From Planctomycetota bacterium (GTDB lineage Bacteria; Planctomycetota; UBA1135; GCA-002686595): DNA of 64,000 nt. This document shows positions 45,580-55,600 of this stretch, one piece after another. How positions within the stretch are numbered: the first letter of the stretch is position 1; each line of letters starts with the position of its first letter. The DNA lies in NCBI GenBank assembly GCA_016872795.1, contig VGYZ01000005.1:1-64000 (forward strand). Direction: 5' to 3'. The position numbers and the translations under genes are program-made. The notes under the pieces were generated by a model. That model saw only the letters and a list, made by a program, of their open reading frames with translations. It was not told the DNA's origin and made no database searches.

Positions 45580-46506
45580 ATGCACCAGATCCTGCCGCTC
45601 GCCGTCGCCCTGCTCCTGACTCAGGACCCCGTTCCGGCCCCGAGCCCGGCACCCGCGCCGACACAGGCCCCCCTGACCCAGCCCTCGGAGCTCGTGCCCG
45701 GCGCCGTGCCAGAGAGCGCGAGCCCCAAGGCGCGCGAGCTGTGGGGCGCGCTGCGCAGCGCCACGGGTGGAGCGACGCCCCAGCCCAAGGTGAGCGCCTT
45801 CGAGCTCTCCTTCGACGCCCGCGGCTGGGAGGCGGGCGGCCGCGGCGAGGCCGACTTCAACGACGGCCGCATCCGCTTCCTCGCGCCGGGCTTCGTCGAC
45901 TCGTCGCTCGAGGTCAAGGGCCGCCGCCGCCTGCGCGGACCCGAGGGCGACTGGCTCGTCGATGGCGAGGGTCGCAGGGTGCGCCTTGCGGGCATCGACT
46001 ATGAGCAGGACCGCCGTGAGCTCGATCAAATCGTGCACATCGCGCGCACCTTCGCGAACCTCGTCGACGCGGGCAACCTGCGCCTGCGCTCGCTCGCGGT
46101 GCTCGACGCCCCGCCCTTCCCGCTGCCGGAGTCGATGCTCGAGCGCGCCAAGGGCCTCGCGTGGCTCGATCTCCTGAGCCCCGACTTCGCCATCGCGCGC
46201 AAGGACGGCACGAGCACCGGGCGCGAGGTGCGCGCCTGGATCGGCCTCGACGCGACGACGCGGCTGCCGCGCCTCGCCGTGGTGGCCGAGGACGACAAGG
46301 GCACGCTCGTGCATGAGAGCGCGACGCTGCTCCTCTTCGACAAGTACAAGGCGATCGACGGCTTCCAAGTGCCGTTCGATGTGCAGACCTTCCCGCCGGA
46401 CCTGACGCGCTCGCCGTGGCAGTTCGCGGAGAAGGCCAAGCTGCGGCTGTACGTGAAGAGCGCGTCCCTGCGCGCGCCGCTTGTGCCGGAGAGCTTCAAG
46501 CCCTGA
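45580..46506 (+). CDS. Secreted protein of unknown function
   Basis: This is a 308-residue exported protein with a short signal (MHQILPLAVALLLTQ) followed by a Pro/Ala-rich linker (residues 16-45). The rest, about 50-308, is a single domain with many beta strands (FELSFDARGWEAGG, DGRIRFLAPGF, VRAWIGLDATTRLPRLAVV, KAIDGFQVPFDVQTF). It is reminiscent of a LolA/LppX-like half-barrel that handles lipids, but I cannot confirm this by eye. It is convergent with mutL across an 10-nt gap. Transposon or horizontal origin is not indicated. Confidence 0.75.
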   Translation: MHQILPLAVALLLTQDPVPAPSPAPAPTQAPLTQPSELVPGAVPESASPKARELWGALRSATGGATPQPKVSAFELSFDARGWEAGGRGEADFNDGRIRFLAPGFVDSSLEVKGRRRLRGPEGDWLVDGEGRRVRLAGIDYEQDRRELDQIVHIARTFANLVDAGNLRLRSLAVLDAPPFPLPESMLERAKGLAWLDLLSPDFAIARKDGTSTGREVRAWIGLDATTRLPRLAVVAEDDKGTLVHESATLLLFDKYKAIDGFQVPFDVQTFPPDLTRSPWQFAEKAKLRLYVKSASLRAPLVPESFKP

Positions 46507-46516
46507 GCGCGCGCGC

Positions 46517-48334
46517 TCAGCGCCGGTAAAAGGCCTTCTCGAGATCGGCGAGCGTGAAGCGCACGCGCGTCGGCCGCCCGTGCGCGCAGGTCTGCGCGTT
46601 GCTCTCGTCGCGCGCGCGAGAGAGCAGGGCGCGCATCTCGAGCTCCGAGAGCTCGTCTCCCGCCATCACAGACGAGCGGCAGGCCGTGCGGTGCAGGATT
46701 TCCTCGAGCAGGTCTTCCGCGCCCGGCGCGCCGCCGGTGCGCTCGACGGCGGCGATCACTTCGTGCACGAGTGCACTCGGATCCGCGCGGCGAAAGCGCG
46801 CCGGAGCGCCGTGCACCGCGATCGTTCCGCTGCCGAAGCGCGCCAGCAAGAGCCCGATGCGCGCGAGCGACTCGAGGTGCGGTTCGACGAGCTCCGCCGC
46901 CGCGCCGCCGACTTCGACCAGTTCCGGCACGAGCCGACGCTGCACCTCGACCGCGCCGCGCGCGAGCTCGGCCTTCAGGTCCTCGAGCGTCAGGCGCTCG
47001 TGCAGCGCATGCTGGTCGACGATCTCGAAGCCATCGTCGTTGGCGACCAAGATGTAGGTGCGTCCCACCTGCAGCAGCGGACCGCGCACGGGTGTCGGAC
47101 GCGGCGCAGCGGCCGGCTCGGAACTCGCGGGCGACGCAGCGGCCCCGGTTGCCGGCGTCGCCTCCGCCGGCGCACTCTCGCGCACGAACACGGGCAGCTC
47201 GCGCGGGCGCGGCTCGGGCTGCAACTGCCACGCGGGCGCAGGCAGCGTGAACTGGCGCGCGAGCGGCGCAGGCCCGTCGCGCCGCGCGGCCGAGTCGATC
47301 ATGCGCTCGCCCGGCGTCGCCATGTCGAGCGCGGACACCGCGCCACGCAGGCTCGCGACAAGGAACCCGAACATGCGCCGCTCGTCGCGGAAGCGCACTT
47401 CGGCCTTGGCGGGATGCACGTTGACATCGACCTTGGCGGGATCCATCGCGAGCGACAGGAACGCCACGGCTTGGCGCCCGTCGACGATGAAGCCGCGGTA
47501 GGCGTCTTTGAGCACGCGCGCGAGGATCTTGTCGCGCAGCGGACGCCCGTTCAAGAACCACATCTGCCGCGTCGTGTCGTTGCGCGCGAAGCGCGGTGGC
47601 GCGACGAAGCCGGACAGCACCGTGTCGCCGTCGCGCGCCTCCACCGGCGCGAGCGCGTCCGCGAGCTCGGCACCGAATGTGCGGCGCACGCGCGCGCGCA
47701 GGTCCATCGCGGGCTCGACCTCGAACGCGCGACGCCCGTCGTGGGTCACGACGAATCCGACCCCCGGCTGCGCGAGCGCTAGTCGCTGCACGATGTCCAG
47801 CGCCCGCCCGAGTTCCGTCGCCGTGGTCTTGAGGAAGCGTCGGCGCGCAGGCGTGTTGAAGAACAGGTCGCGCACCTCGACGCGCGTGCCCTCGGGACCG
47901 CCGCTCTCGCGGATCTCGCCGAGTCGCCCGCCCTCGATCTCCACGGACGCGCCCAGCGGCGCTCCACGCAGGCGTGAAAACATGCGGCAGCGCGCGACCG
48001 AGGCGATCGAGGCCAGCGCCTCGCCGCGGAAGCCGAGCGTCGCGATGTGATCGAGATCGGCGACGTCGGAGAGCTTGCTGGTCGCGTGCGATGCGAACGC
48101 CAGCGGAATCTCCGCCGGCGGGATGCCGCCGCCGTCGTCGACGATGCGGATGAGCGCGACGCCGCCCTCCTCGAGGTCGAGGTGGATGCGCGCGGCACCT
48201 GCGTCGAGCGCGTTCTCGACGAGCTCCTTCACCACGGAGGCCGGGCGCTCGATCACCTCGCCCGCGGCGATCTGGTTCTTGACGAGCTCGGGGAGCTCGG
48301 CGATCGCGGGCCGGGACGGGACTTCGTGGGACAT
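46517..48334 (-). CDS. mutL: DNA mismatch repair protein MutL
   Basis: MutL links MutS recognition to strand nicking. The 605-residue protein has the GHKL ATPase N-terminal domain (KNQIAAGEVIERPASVVKELVENALDAG, DGGGI, TLGFRGEALASI). A Pro/Ala-rich linker (about 335-400) precedes the C-terminal endonuclease domain. The metal motif DQHALHERLTLE fits DQHAx2Ex4E, and CAHGRPTRVRF matches the CPHGRP end motif. It is therefore a nicking-type MutL, as in bacteria without MutH. It lies 12 nt after holA and has a -10-like TAGGAT 9 nt before its ATG. MutS is not in the window. Confidence 0.96.
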   Translation of the reverse strand: MSHEVPSRPAIAELPELVKNQIAAGEVIERPASVVKELVENALDAGAARIHLDLEEGGVALIRIVDDGGGIPPAEIPLAFASHATSKLSDVADLDHIATLGFRGEALASIASVARCRMFSRLRGAPLGASVEIEGGRLGEIRESGGPEGTRVEVRDLFFNTPARRRFLKTTATELGRALDIVQRLALAQPGVGFVVTHDGRRAFEVEPAMDLRARVRRTFGAELADALAPVEARDGDTVLSGFVAPPRFARNDTTRQMWFLNGRPLRDKILARVLKDAYRGFIVDGRQAVAFLSLAMDPAKVDVNVHPAKAEVRFRDERRMFGFLVASLRGAVSALDMATPGERMIDSAARRDGPAPLARQFTLPAPAWQLQPEPRPRELPVFVRESAPAEATPATGAAASPASSEPAAAPRPTPVRGPLLQVGRTYILVANDDGFEIVDQHALHERLTLEDLKAELARGAVEVQRRLVPELVEVGGAAAELVEPHLESLARIGLLLARFGSGTIAVHGAPARFRRADPSALVHEVIAAVERTGGAPGAEDLLEEILHRTACRSSVMAGDELSELEMRALLSRARDESNAQTCAHGRPTRVRFTLADLEKAFYRR

Positions 48335-48343
48335 CGGCTCGGA

Positions 48344-48349
48344 ATCCTA
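48344..48349 (-). promoter_or_regulatory. -10-like TAGGAT before mutL
   Basis: On the minus strand TAGGAT sits 9 nt before the mutL ATG at 48334. It overlaps the holA stop codon, so mutL may have an internal promoter as well as read-through. Confidence 0.3.
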
Positions 48350-49453
48350 GCGCGCGCGCGCCGCGGCCTTGCGCGACCAGCGCAGCGCGAGCCGCACGAA
48401 GTCGCTCCCATCGACCTCGCCGCCCTGCCGCGAGCGCCGCTCGATGGCGAGCAGGTCGTCGAGCATCGTGCGCCACTGCTCGGGCGGCCGGCTCGCGATC
48501 GCCGCACGCAGGGTCTTGTCGAAAGCCGTGATGCCGACCTGCGCCGCCGCGTCTTCGGCGTTCATGCCCCCGCGCACGAACTCCACCGCGGCGAGCCCCG
48601 AGCGCACCTTCGGGCGCAGGTAGCCGAGCAAGATCGCCACGAGCGCGTTCTGGTCCGTCTCGCGACCGCCATCCTTCTCGCGGCGCATGCCGCCGGAGAA
48701 GAGCGTCTCGACGGCCTGCACCGTGCGCGGCGTCTCACCCGCGAGCAGCGCGTCGCACACATCGCCCGGCGAACCCGCGGCCGCGGCCGACAGGCGCGCG
48801 AGCACTTCCGAGCCGCCCGCGGAGATCGCCGCGAGCTGGTCGTCGAGTGCTGCGAGGTCGTTGCCCTGCGCGTGCGCGAGCAGCACGGCTTGGTCGGTGG
48901 AGAGCTTCACCTCGCGCTCTCTCGCGCGCGCGAGCAGCCACTCGACCAGCTCGGTGCTGCGCGGATCCGCGTTGCGCGCCCACGGCGGCGGTCGCTCGTA
49001 GAGCTTGCGGAACGAGCGCATCTCCCCGCCGGACGACTGCAGTTCCTTCACGACCGCGAGGTCCGCGCGCAGCCCGTCGCCGACGAGCACCACGGTCCCG
49101 GCGCGGCGCGCGACGAAGCCGCGGATCGCGCGCGCGAGCGCCGACTCCGCGCTGCCCGACTTCTTCAGGAGCGACTCCGGCTCGCCGACGATCACGAGCC
49201 GCAGCGACGCGAACATCGCGCTGCTCGACAGGTCGTCGATCAGGGCCTGAGCCTTGAACTCGGGATCCTTGGCGTTGTGGCGGCAGATCTCGTGCTCGAG
49301 CGCGCGCGAGCGCTCGATGAGCGCATCGACCGCGCGGTCGCGAAACCAGCGCTCGGCCCCGCGCAGAACATAGGCCGGCGCCAGCGCCTTCGAGCCGCGC
49401 AGCGCGGTCACGAAGCCCGACCACTCCGCGCGCGGATCCGCGTCCTTTGCCAT
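48347..49453 (-). CDS. holA: DNA polymerase III delta subunit
   Basis: HolA is the clamp-loader subunit that opens the beta clamp. The 368-residue product begins ALAPAYVLRGAERWFRDRAVDAL, near the family's YLLxGxExxL start. It has the central SSSAMFASLRLVIVGEPESL strand and the C-terminal helical domain (ISAGGSEVLARLSAAA, AILLGYLRPKVRSG). It sits between ubiA and mutL, a common location for replication/repair genes with short gaps. The N-terminal 20 residues precede the usual domain start. Confidence 0.88.
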   Translation of the reverse strand: MAKDADPRAEWSGFVTALRGSKALAPAYVLRGAERWFRDRAVDALIERSRALEHEICRHNAKDPEFKAQALIDDLSSSAMFASLRLVIVGEPESLLKKSGSAESALARAIRGFVARRAGTVVLVGDGLRADLAVVKELQSSGGEMRSFRKLYERPPPWARNADPRSTELVEWLLARAREREVKLSTDQAVLLAHAQGNDLAALDDQLAAISAGGSEVLARLSAAAAGSPGDVCDALLAGETPRTVQAVETLFSGGMRREKDGGRETDQNALVAILLGYLRPKVRSGLAAVEFVRGGMNAEDAAAQVGITAFDKTLRAAIASRPPEQWRTMLDDLLAIERRSRQGGEVDGSDFVRLALRWSRKAAARAR

Positions 49454-49462
49454 GCGGCGCAG

Positions 49463-49468
49463 ACTTTA
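49463..49468 (-). promoter_or_regulatory. -10-like TAAAGT before holA
   Basis: On the minus strand TAAAGT lies 9 nt before the holA ATG, in the 12-nt gap after ubiA, with no Shine-Dalgarno sequence. Confidence 0.3.
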
Positions 49469-50332
49469 CGCCAAGAGCGCCCGGTCGAGCGCCAGCCCGG
49501 CGAACAATCCGACGCCCACCCAGCCGTTGAGCGTGAAGAAGGCCATGTCCACGCGGCTCAGGTCATCGGGCGCCACCAGCCGGTGCTCCCACACAAGGAG
49601 CAGCGCCGCCAGCGCGATCGCGGCGAGGTAGATCCAGCCCAGCTCGGCGCGCTGCCACACGACCACGAGCAGCACGACCGTCGCGACATGCAGCACGCGA
49701 GCGACCAGCAGGGCGCGCGCGGCCCCGAAGCGCGCCGGAATCGAGTGCAGCCCCTCGGCCGCGTCGAACTCGCGATCTTGGCAAGCGTAGATCAAGTCGA
49801 ACCCCGCCACCCAGCACAGCACGGCGCTTCCGAGCACGAGCGGCGTGCGCCAGTCGCCCTCGAAGCCGCCGGAGATCGCGAGCCACGCCGCCGGCGGCGC
49901 CAGCCCGAGCGCGAGACCGAGGAAGGCGTGCGCAAGCCATGTGAAGCGCTTGGTGAAACTGTAGAACAACAGCACCGCGAGCACCGGCAGCGCGAGCTTG
50001 CCGCACAGCGGCGAGAGCGCCCACGCCCCGAGCACGAACACGGCGCTCGAGAGCGCGACGAGCGCGAGCACCGCCGGCGCCGAGAGCACGCCCGCGGGCA
50101 GTTCGCGTCCGCGCGTGCGCGGATTGCGGGCGTCGATGCGGCGATCGAGCCAGCGATTGAAGCCCATGGCCGCGGTGCGCGCCGCGACGGCGCACACCAC
50201 GATCCACGCGAGGCTCCTCCACGCCGGAACGCCGTTCGCGGCCAGCCACGCTCCTTGCAGCGCGAACGGCAACGCGAAGATCGAGTGCCGAAACGCGACG
50301 AGGCGGCCCCAAGCCGCCACGCTCGCGCTCAC
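49466..50332 (-). CDS. ubiA: UbiA-family prenyltransferase (MqnP-type possible)
   Basis: This is an integral membrane prenyltransferase of 288 residues with eight or nine hydrophobic segments. It carries the family metal-binding motifs: NRWLDRRIDARNPRT (NxxxDxxxD) near 62-76, and YACQDREFDAAEGLHS (DxxxD) near 177-192. In UbiA these attach the polyprenyl chain to 4-hydroxybenzoate; in MqnP they act in futalosine-pathway menaquinone synthesis. Neighbours ubiX and ubiE do not decide which. The GTG start overlaps the ubiX stop (GTGA). Confidence 0.88.
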   Translation of the reverse strand: MSASVAAWGRLVAFRHSIFALPFALQGAWLAANGVPAWRSLAWIVVCAVAARTAAMGFNRWLDRRIDARNPRTRGRELPAGVLSAPAVLALVALSSAVFVLGAWALSPLCGKLALPVLAVLLFYSFTKRFTWLAHAFLGLALGLAPPAAWLAISGGFEGDWRTPLVLGSAVLCWVAGFDLIYACQDREFDAAEGLHSIPARFGAARALLVARVLHVATVVLLVVVWQRAELGWIYLAAIALAALLLVWEHRLVAPDDLSRVDMAFFTLNGWVGVGLFAGLALDRALLA

Positions 50333-51006
50333 GCGCGCTCCTCGGGAGCGAGCGGATCGCGCGGCGGCGGCACCCCAGTGCCCGCGTCTTCGTCCGGCGG
50401 CGGCAGCCCCTTCCAGCGCGCGCCGACGGCATGCGGCACGCGCAGCGTGTCGAGGATCTTGCCGACCACATGATCGACGAGGTCCTCCAGCGAACGCGGC
50501 CGGTGATAGAAGCCCGGACTCGCCGGCAGGATCACGGCGCCAAGGCGCGCCATGCGCAGCATGTTCTCCAAGTGGATCGGCGAGTACGGCGCCTCGCGCG
50601 TGACCAGCACGAGCGTGCGCCGCTCCTTCAGCGCCACATCGACCGCGCGCTCGACCAAGTTCGAGCTGAAGCCGACCGACACGCGCGCCAGCGTGCCCAT
50701 GCTGCACGGGCACACGATCACGCCGCCAGTGAGCGCCGTGCCGGACGAGGGCGGCGCCTCGATGGCCTTGGTCGGGAAGGCGCGCAGGCGCTCGCCCCAG
50801 TCCTTGCCGAGGCGCGCGGTGAGCGCCGGTCCGAGGTTCGCGCCGTCCGCGCCCGGATCGATGCCGACCTCGTGGCGCAGCACCTTGATGCCCGCCTCCG
50901 TGACCGATGTATCGATGTCCTGACCGTTCTCGAGCAGCGCTCGGATCAGGGCCAGCGCGTAGGGATGGCCGCTGCCACCGGTGATGCCGACGAAGTAGCG
51001 ACTCAC
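50329..51006 (-). CDS. ubiX: UbiX-like flavin prenyltransferase
   Basis: UbiX makes the prenylated FMN cofactor for UbiD-type decarboxylases. The 225-residue protein starts RYFVGITGGSGHPYALAL (FMN site). SGTALTGGVIVCPCSMGTLARV contains the conserved CPCS block, and then LVLVTREAPYSPIHLENMLRM and ILPASPGFYHRPRSLEDL follow. A Pro-rich tail of about 30 residues is extra. The GTG start overlaps the CPBP gene stop. A UbiD-type partner is not in this window, so it must lie elsewhere. Confidence 0.94.
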   Translation of the reverse strand: MSRYFVGITGGSGHPYALALIRALLENGQDIDTSVTEAGIKVLRHEVGIDPGADGANLGPALTARLGKDWGERLRAFPTKAIEAPPSSGTALTGGVIVCPCSMGTLARVSVGFSSNLVERAVDVALKERRTLVLVTREAPYSPIHLENMLRMARLGAVILPASPGFYHRPRSLEDLVDHVVGKILDTLRVPHAVGARWKGLPPPDEDAGTGVPPPRDPLAPEERA

Positions 51007-51824
51007 CAGATCACGTCCGGATCGAGACCGATCCACAGGGCGACATTGAAGAGCCCGTGAGCCCAGGCAGCGACGCCCGGACCGCGCAGGCGGAAGAGCA
51101 GTCCCATGGCCACGCCGCCGAGCGTGAGCCAAGCGAAGAGCGCCGGGTCGAACGGCCGTCCGCCGGGCCCGAAGTGCCGCAGCACGGGCTGGAAATGCGC
51201 GGCGGCGAAGAGCAGCGAGGAAAGCGCGAGGCCGAGCACCTCGGCGCTCGCGCGCGCGACGCGCTCTCGCACGCCGAGCGCCGCGAGAAACCGCCGCACG
51301 AGCCAGTACACGAACGAGTACAGACCCACGCGAAACACGAGCTCTTCCCAGGCCCCCGCACCGAACACGAGCGCCGTGTCGACAAGCCCCGGGCCCGGCT
51401 GACCGATATTCCAGGAGGCGTCGAGCACAGGCAAATAGGGCGCGCACGAGCGCAGCACGATCACCATCACGGGCCCGAGCACGCAGGCCGCGAGCGCGCC
51501 TTCGAGAAACACGCGTGCGAGATCGGAACCCAAGCTCGCGCGGCCGCGGCGGGAGGCGACGAGGAACGCCGCGAGACTCCCGAGCAGCAGCACGATCGCG
51601 CGCGCGGCATCCGCGTGGGAACCGAAGGGACGCAGCAGAAGTCCGAGAAACAGCTCGCCAAAGTTGCGCGCCGAGCTCGGCTCCGCGAGCAGTGCGAACT
51701 CGTAGCACGCAAACAACGGCACGATCGCGACCAGTCCCACCGAGAAGCTGCGCGTCGGCGCAAGCGTCGAGTCGGCAACCTCCGCGCGTGACCGCACGCG
51801 CGCGCTCGTCGCCGCGGCGCTCAT
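51003..51824 (-). CDS. CPBP-family intramembrane protease
   Basis: This is a 273-residue integral membrane protein of the CPBP/Abi (Rce1-like) family. Active-site motifs are EELVFR (EExxxR), FAAAH (FxxxH) and HGLFN (HxxxN). Around seven hydrophobic helices are visible. Such enzymes cleave substrates inside the membrane or modify prenylated proteins. It lies between ubiE and ubiX and overlaps both by 4 nt. It is therefore co-translated with the quinone genes, but its role there is unknown. Confidence 0.88.
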   Translation of the reverse strand: MSAAATSARVRSRAEVADSTLAPTRSFSVGLVAIVPLFACYEFALLAEPSSARNFGELFLGLLLRPFGSHADAARAIVLLLGSLAAFLVASRRGRASLGSDLARVFLEGALAACVLGPVMVIVLRSCAPYLPVLDASWNIGQPGPGLVDTALVFGAGAWEELVFRVGLYSFVYWLVRRFLAALGVRERVARASAEVLGLALSSLLFAAAHFQPVLRHFGPGGRPFDPALFAWLTLGGVAMGLLFRLRGPGVAAWAHGLFNVALWIGLDPDVIW

Positions 51825-52507
51825 GCTCGCGTCCCCCAGTGCAGGCTGGCGATGCCGAATGTCAGGCGCTCGTAGCCGCAGTCCTTGAGCCCCGCGACCT
51901 CGAGCTGGCGCCGGAACGCATCGGGCTCGGGCCAGGCCGAGACCGTGCGCGGCAGGTAGCGATAGGCCTCTCGATCCCCGGAGATGAGCCCGCCGATCCA
52001 CGGCAGCACCTTCAGGAAGTAGAAGCGATACAGCACGCCGAGGAGTCCCGGCGGCGGCGGGCTGAACTCCAGCACGAACAGCTTGCCTCCCGGCTTGAGC
52101 ACGCGCGCAAGCTCGCGCAGGCCGAGGTCTGGGTCAGCCAAGTTGCGCACGCCGAACGCGACGCTGCACACATCCGCGCAACCGGTCGCCACCGGCAAGC
52201 GCATCGCATCGCCGTGGATGAACGCACCCGACAGAGCGCGCGTCTGCGCCTTGGGTCCCGCGTGGCGCAGCATCTCGGGCGTGAAATCGACTCCGACCAC
52301 GCGCGCGCCCGCAGCCGCGAACTCGATCGAGAGGTCGCCCGTGCCGCAGCAGGCATCGACGACGAGCCGACCTTGCAGCGGCCCCGCACGCCGGACGGTG
52401 CGATCGCGCCAGCGCCGATCGATGCCCGCCGAGAGCAGCCGGTTCAGCAGGTCGTAGCGACCGGCGATCCGGCCAAACATGGAGCGCACTTCGCGCGGGT
52501 CGGGCAT
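51821..52507 (-). CDS. ubiE: UbiE/MenG-type quinone C-methyltransferase
   Basis: This 228-residue SAM-dependent methyltransferase acts in the last or second-last step of menaquinone or ubiquinone synthesis. It shows the N-terminal VRSMFGRIAGRYDLLNRLLS, the SAM motif VVDACCGTGDLS, and SVAFGVRNLADPDLGLREL with RVLKPGGKLFVLEFS. The methylation of demethylmenaquinone is the likely reaction, given no ubiquinone-specific genes nearby. A -10-like TAGGCT lies 12 nt before the ATG, so this gene probably begins the ubiE-CPBP-ubiX-ubiA-holA-mutL transcript. Confidence 0.93.
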   Translation of the reverse strand: MPDPREVRSMFGRIAGRYDLLNRLLSAGIDRRWRDRTVRRAGPLQGRLVVDACCGTGDLSIEFAAAGARVVGVDFTPEMLRHAGPKAQTRALSGAFIHGDAMRLPVATGCADVCSVAFGVRNLADPDLGLRELARVLKPGGKLFVLEFSPPPPGLLGVLYRFYFLKVLPWIGGLISGDREAYRYLPRTVSAWPEPDAFRRQLEVAGLKDCGYERLTFGIASLHWGTRA

Positions 52508-52519
52508 GGGTGGATCGGC

Positions 52520-52525
52520 AGCCTA
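52520..52525 (-). promoter_or_regulatory. -10-like TAGGCT before ubiE
   Basis: On the minus strand TAGGCT lies 12 nt before the ubiE ATG at 52507, with no Shine-Dalgarno sequence. It is the presumed start of the long quinone/repair operon. Confidence 0.35.
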
Positions 52526-52573
52526 GCGCATCGCTCGGCGCGACTCACGCTCCCCCACTCGGGCCACAAAGAC

Positions 52574-52608
52574 CCGCGCCCGCCCGGCGCGAGGCCGGAC
52601 GGGCGCGG
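52574..52608 (-). terminator. Strong hairpin after the lipoprotein gene at 52646
   Basis: A 9-bp arm (CCGCGCCCG with CGGGCGCGG) and a 4-bp inner arm (CCGG with CCGG), separated by one mismatch, enclose a 7-nt loop (CGCGAGG). On the minus strand it is followed by GGTCTTTGTGG, a weak T-rich stretch. It lies 37 nt after the stop codon of the large lipoprotein gene and before ubiE, so it probably ends that transcript. Confidence 0.55.
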
Positions 52609-52645
52609 CAAGTGCTCGACCGGCGCAGGCCGCCGGAATCGCCTC

Positions 52646-55600
52646 TTAGTGTCGGAAGTACGAGCCGAGGAAACGCGCTCCGGCGCAGGGGATCGACTGG
52701 GTGCCCGGCACATACTTGTCCGTGTCGAAGCGCGTGAAGCCGCTCGTCAGCGCGATCACGTCGATGACGCCGGGCCCTTCGCTCGAGTTCGGGATCGCCG
52801 CGAACATGAAGTCGGGGAACACCGTCTGCGTCGGGGCACCACCGCCCGCGCGGACCGCGGACTTGCCGTTGATCAGAATCGGCGAGCCGACACCGTAGGG
52901 CGTGGAGAAGTTGGCCGAAGCCCCGAGGTTGTTGAGCTCGTCGAACACGATGTCGATCGGCACGCCCGTGAGCTGGGTGGGACCGATCGAGGTCTTGACC
53001 TTGAGGCTCAAGTCGCGGAACTGCGGGTTGAGGAAGCCCGCGAAGCCGCCGCCGAGGGGCTGTACGCCGAAGGATCCGCTGGCTGCGTCGATGCGCGTGA
53101 TGGCGCCGCCGAGCTGGCCGCTCGGCGTGCCGTCGATGGTCAGCGGGTTCTCGTGGACGATCCACACCGAGCCGCCGAGGTAGTCGTAGTTCAGCGCGAT
53201 CTTCTTGGGGCTGGAGAACGAGAACGGCGAGACGCCGATCGTGTCGTCGTAGCCCCAGCCGTTGACCCCGTTGGGACCCGACTCGAACAGCGTGAGGTCG
53301 CCATTGCGGTTGAGGATCCAGCCGAAGTACACATTGCGCTGGAAGCCGAAGCCCTGCTGGCGCTGAGAGATCACGACATCGAACGGCGCACTCAGGTTGC
53401 CGAAGACCGTCTTGCGCACATTGAATGTGAACGCGGAGATGATCGAGAGCGAGCTGTCTTCCTCGTTGCAGACCAGGATGTCCTCGTTGCCCGGATCCCA
53501 CTCGAGGCCGCGCGGGCCGCGACCGACCGGCGTTACCTTGATGGTCTGGTGGAAGGTCGACGAGGCCGGATCGATGTCGATGAAGGTGACCGTGTCCGCG
53601 TTCTGGTTCGAGATCGCGATGAAGTCGAGGTTCGGCGCCATCGTCATGTCAGTCGGGTCGGCGCACGGGATGCGCTCGATGACCGTCATGCGGTTGGAGT
53701 TGAACACCACCACCTCGCGCCGCGCGCGGTCGAGCATGTACAGGAAGTGCCCGATCTGCTGGCGGTACATGTACGAGAGGCAGGCGCCCGAGGTCAGCTC
53801 GATCGGACGGTCCGGGCCCTCGAAGAAGGCGTTCTGGAACTGCGCCAGCGTGCCCGACGGCGGGTTGGAGAACTCGCGCAGGGCGTCACCGGGCACGAGC
53901 AGGTTGCCGAAGCCGAGCCCCTTGCCCGCGGGCGGCGGCGGATCGATGGTGAACTTCGAGGTCGGCTCTTCGCCGCCGATGAAGGGCTGCAGGCACAGCG
54001 GCGGGAAGCGCAGCACCGGCGGGTTGGGGTGCGGAGCGAAGGAGATCGGGTTCGCGCCGCCGGGCACCTGCGCGGCCGGGAGCTGGTTGCCGGTCGGCGG
54101 GCCGAGGGTCTGGTTGGTCTGGAACGCTGTCTGGACGAGCTTCTTGCCGGTCACGGCGCAGAAGCTGCCGCCGCCCGAGCGGCAGCCGGTCGAGTCCTTG
54201 CCGTTGTGGTAGACGGTGTCGAGCGGGTTGCCCAGCGCCATCTCACCCACCGATGTGATCAGCGGCGCGCGCACGAGCTGGTCGCTCAGCGAGCTGTCGC
54301 GCGTCAACGTGAACACGCCCGACGAGCCGCCGTCCACCGTGCAGGTGCCCGGGAACAGCGGCGGGAACATGGTGGGCCCGTACTGGATCAGGTTCGGATT
54401 GTTCGGGAAGTTCGACCAGCTCTTGGGAAAGGTCAGGTAGCTGAAGTCGAAGCGCGGATCGCCCGTCGACTGCCCGAAGCCGTTGAGGTCGATCACCGAG
54501 ATCGAAGGAACGGCGCCGACGCGGCCGACGAGGATCGCCTCGGGAGCCACCGGCGCGTTGACGAGGCCCGGGCCCTCGCCCGTGGTGAAGTCCGTGGTCG
54601 CACCGAGGCTGTTGCGGTTGCCCGCGAAGTCGCGCACCTGCAGCGGCACGAATGTCATCGTCACGCGGTTGAATGTGCCGCACCCCTGCGACACCGGACC
54701 ATTGCCCGGGAAGCCGAACTGGGGCGTGAGCACCCACTTCGAGAGGTCGAACACCGAGGGCGGCATGCAGGTGTAAGGCACCTGCGTTTGCTGGTTCGCG
54801 GGCCCGAAGACCAGCGTGATCGCGGGGCTCACGATCGGCAGCTGCACGGTCGGGAACGAACCGACGCTCGTGGGCTGGACCGGCTCGGTGAACTCGACTT
54901 GGATCGCCGTCAGCGGGTCGACATCGACATCGCCGAAGCTCGGGCTGGTGAGCGGAATCGAGTTCGGCGCCGGGGTGGTGAGCACTTCGGGCGCCACGCT
55001 ATCGGCGCCCACGGTGGCGCTGGCGACGGCCTGACGCTGCAGCTGGTTTTGGTTCACGGCGCGCAAGGCCGTGGTCGCGCGCAGTCGGATCTGGCGATCG
55101 ACCGGGAAGCGCTCGTGGGTCGCGAGGTCGCCGTCGGTGTCCACCACGAACACGAACACCTTGTCGCTCACGAGCTTCGAGGCGCCCGTGAAGCCGATGG
55201 TGCTCTCCGTGGCCGGGAAGCCCTTGCCATCGGGAATCCCGTTGCCGTCGAGATCGACGGAGCCGGCGATCGGCTTGCCGTTGACATCGAGCTCGACCCA
55301 ACGCTCGAACAGCAGACGACCGGGGTTGTTCGGATCGACGCCCGCGTAGGTGCGACCGGCGACGAAGGCGCGGCCGGCGATCGGCGCCGACTGGCCCGTG
55401 GTCGGATCGAGCGCCAGCACCGTGATCGGACCGATGAGGCCGGAGTTGGCCTGTCCAGCGGGCGACGGATCGAGCACCGAGTCCACATCCAAGGGCTGGG
55501 TGAACTCGGCGTAGATGAAGTGGTTGCCCGCGTCACCGTTGGGGAGGCGCGCCTCGGTCGGCCACTCGGTGACCGGCAGGATCGGGTTCGCCGGCGTGAC

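Noticed and set aside
45471-45581. miaA start at 45581
   Set aside because: It would overlap the ATG of the divergent secreted-protein gene, and the added residues (MVAWGESVAITL...) do not match the MiaA N-terminus.
45580-46506. LolA-type lipoprotein carrier
   Set aside because: The strand pattern is suggestive, but there is no recognisable LolA sequence motif, so the gene is left as unknown.
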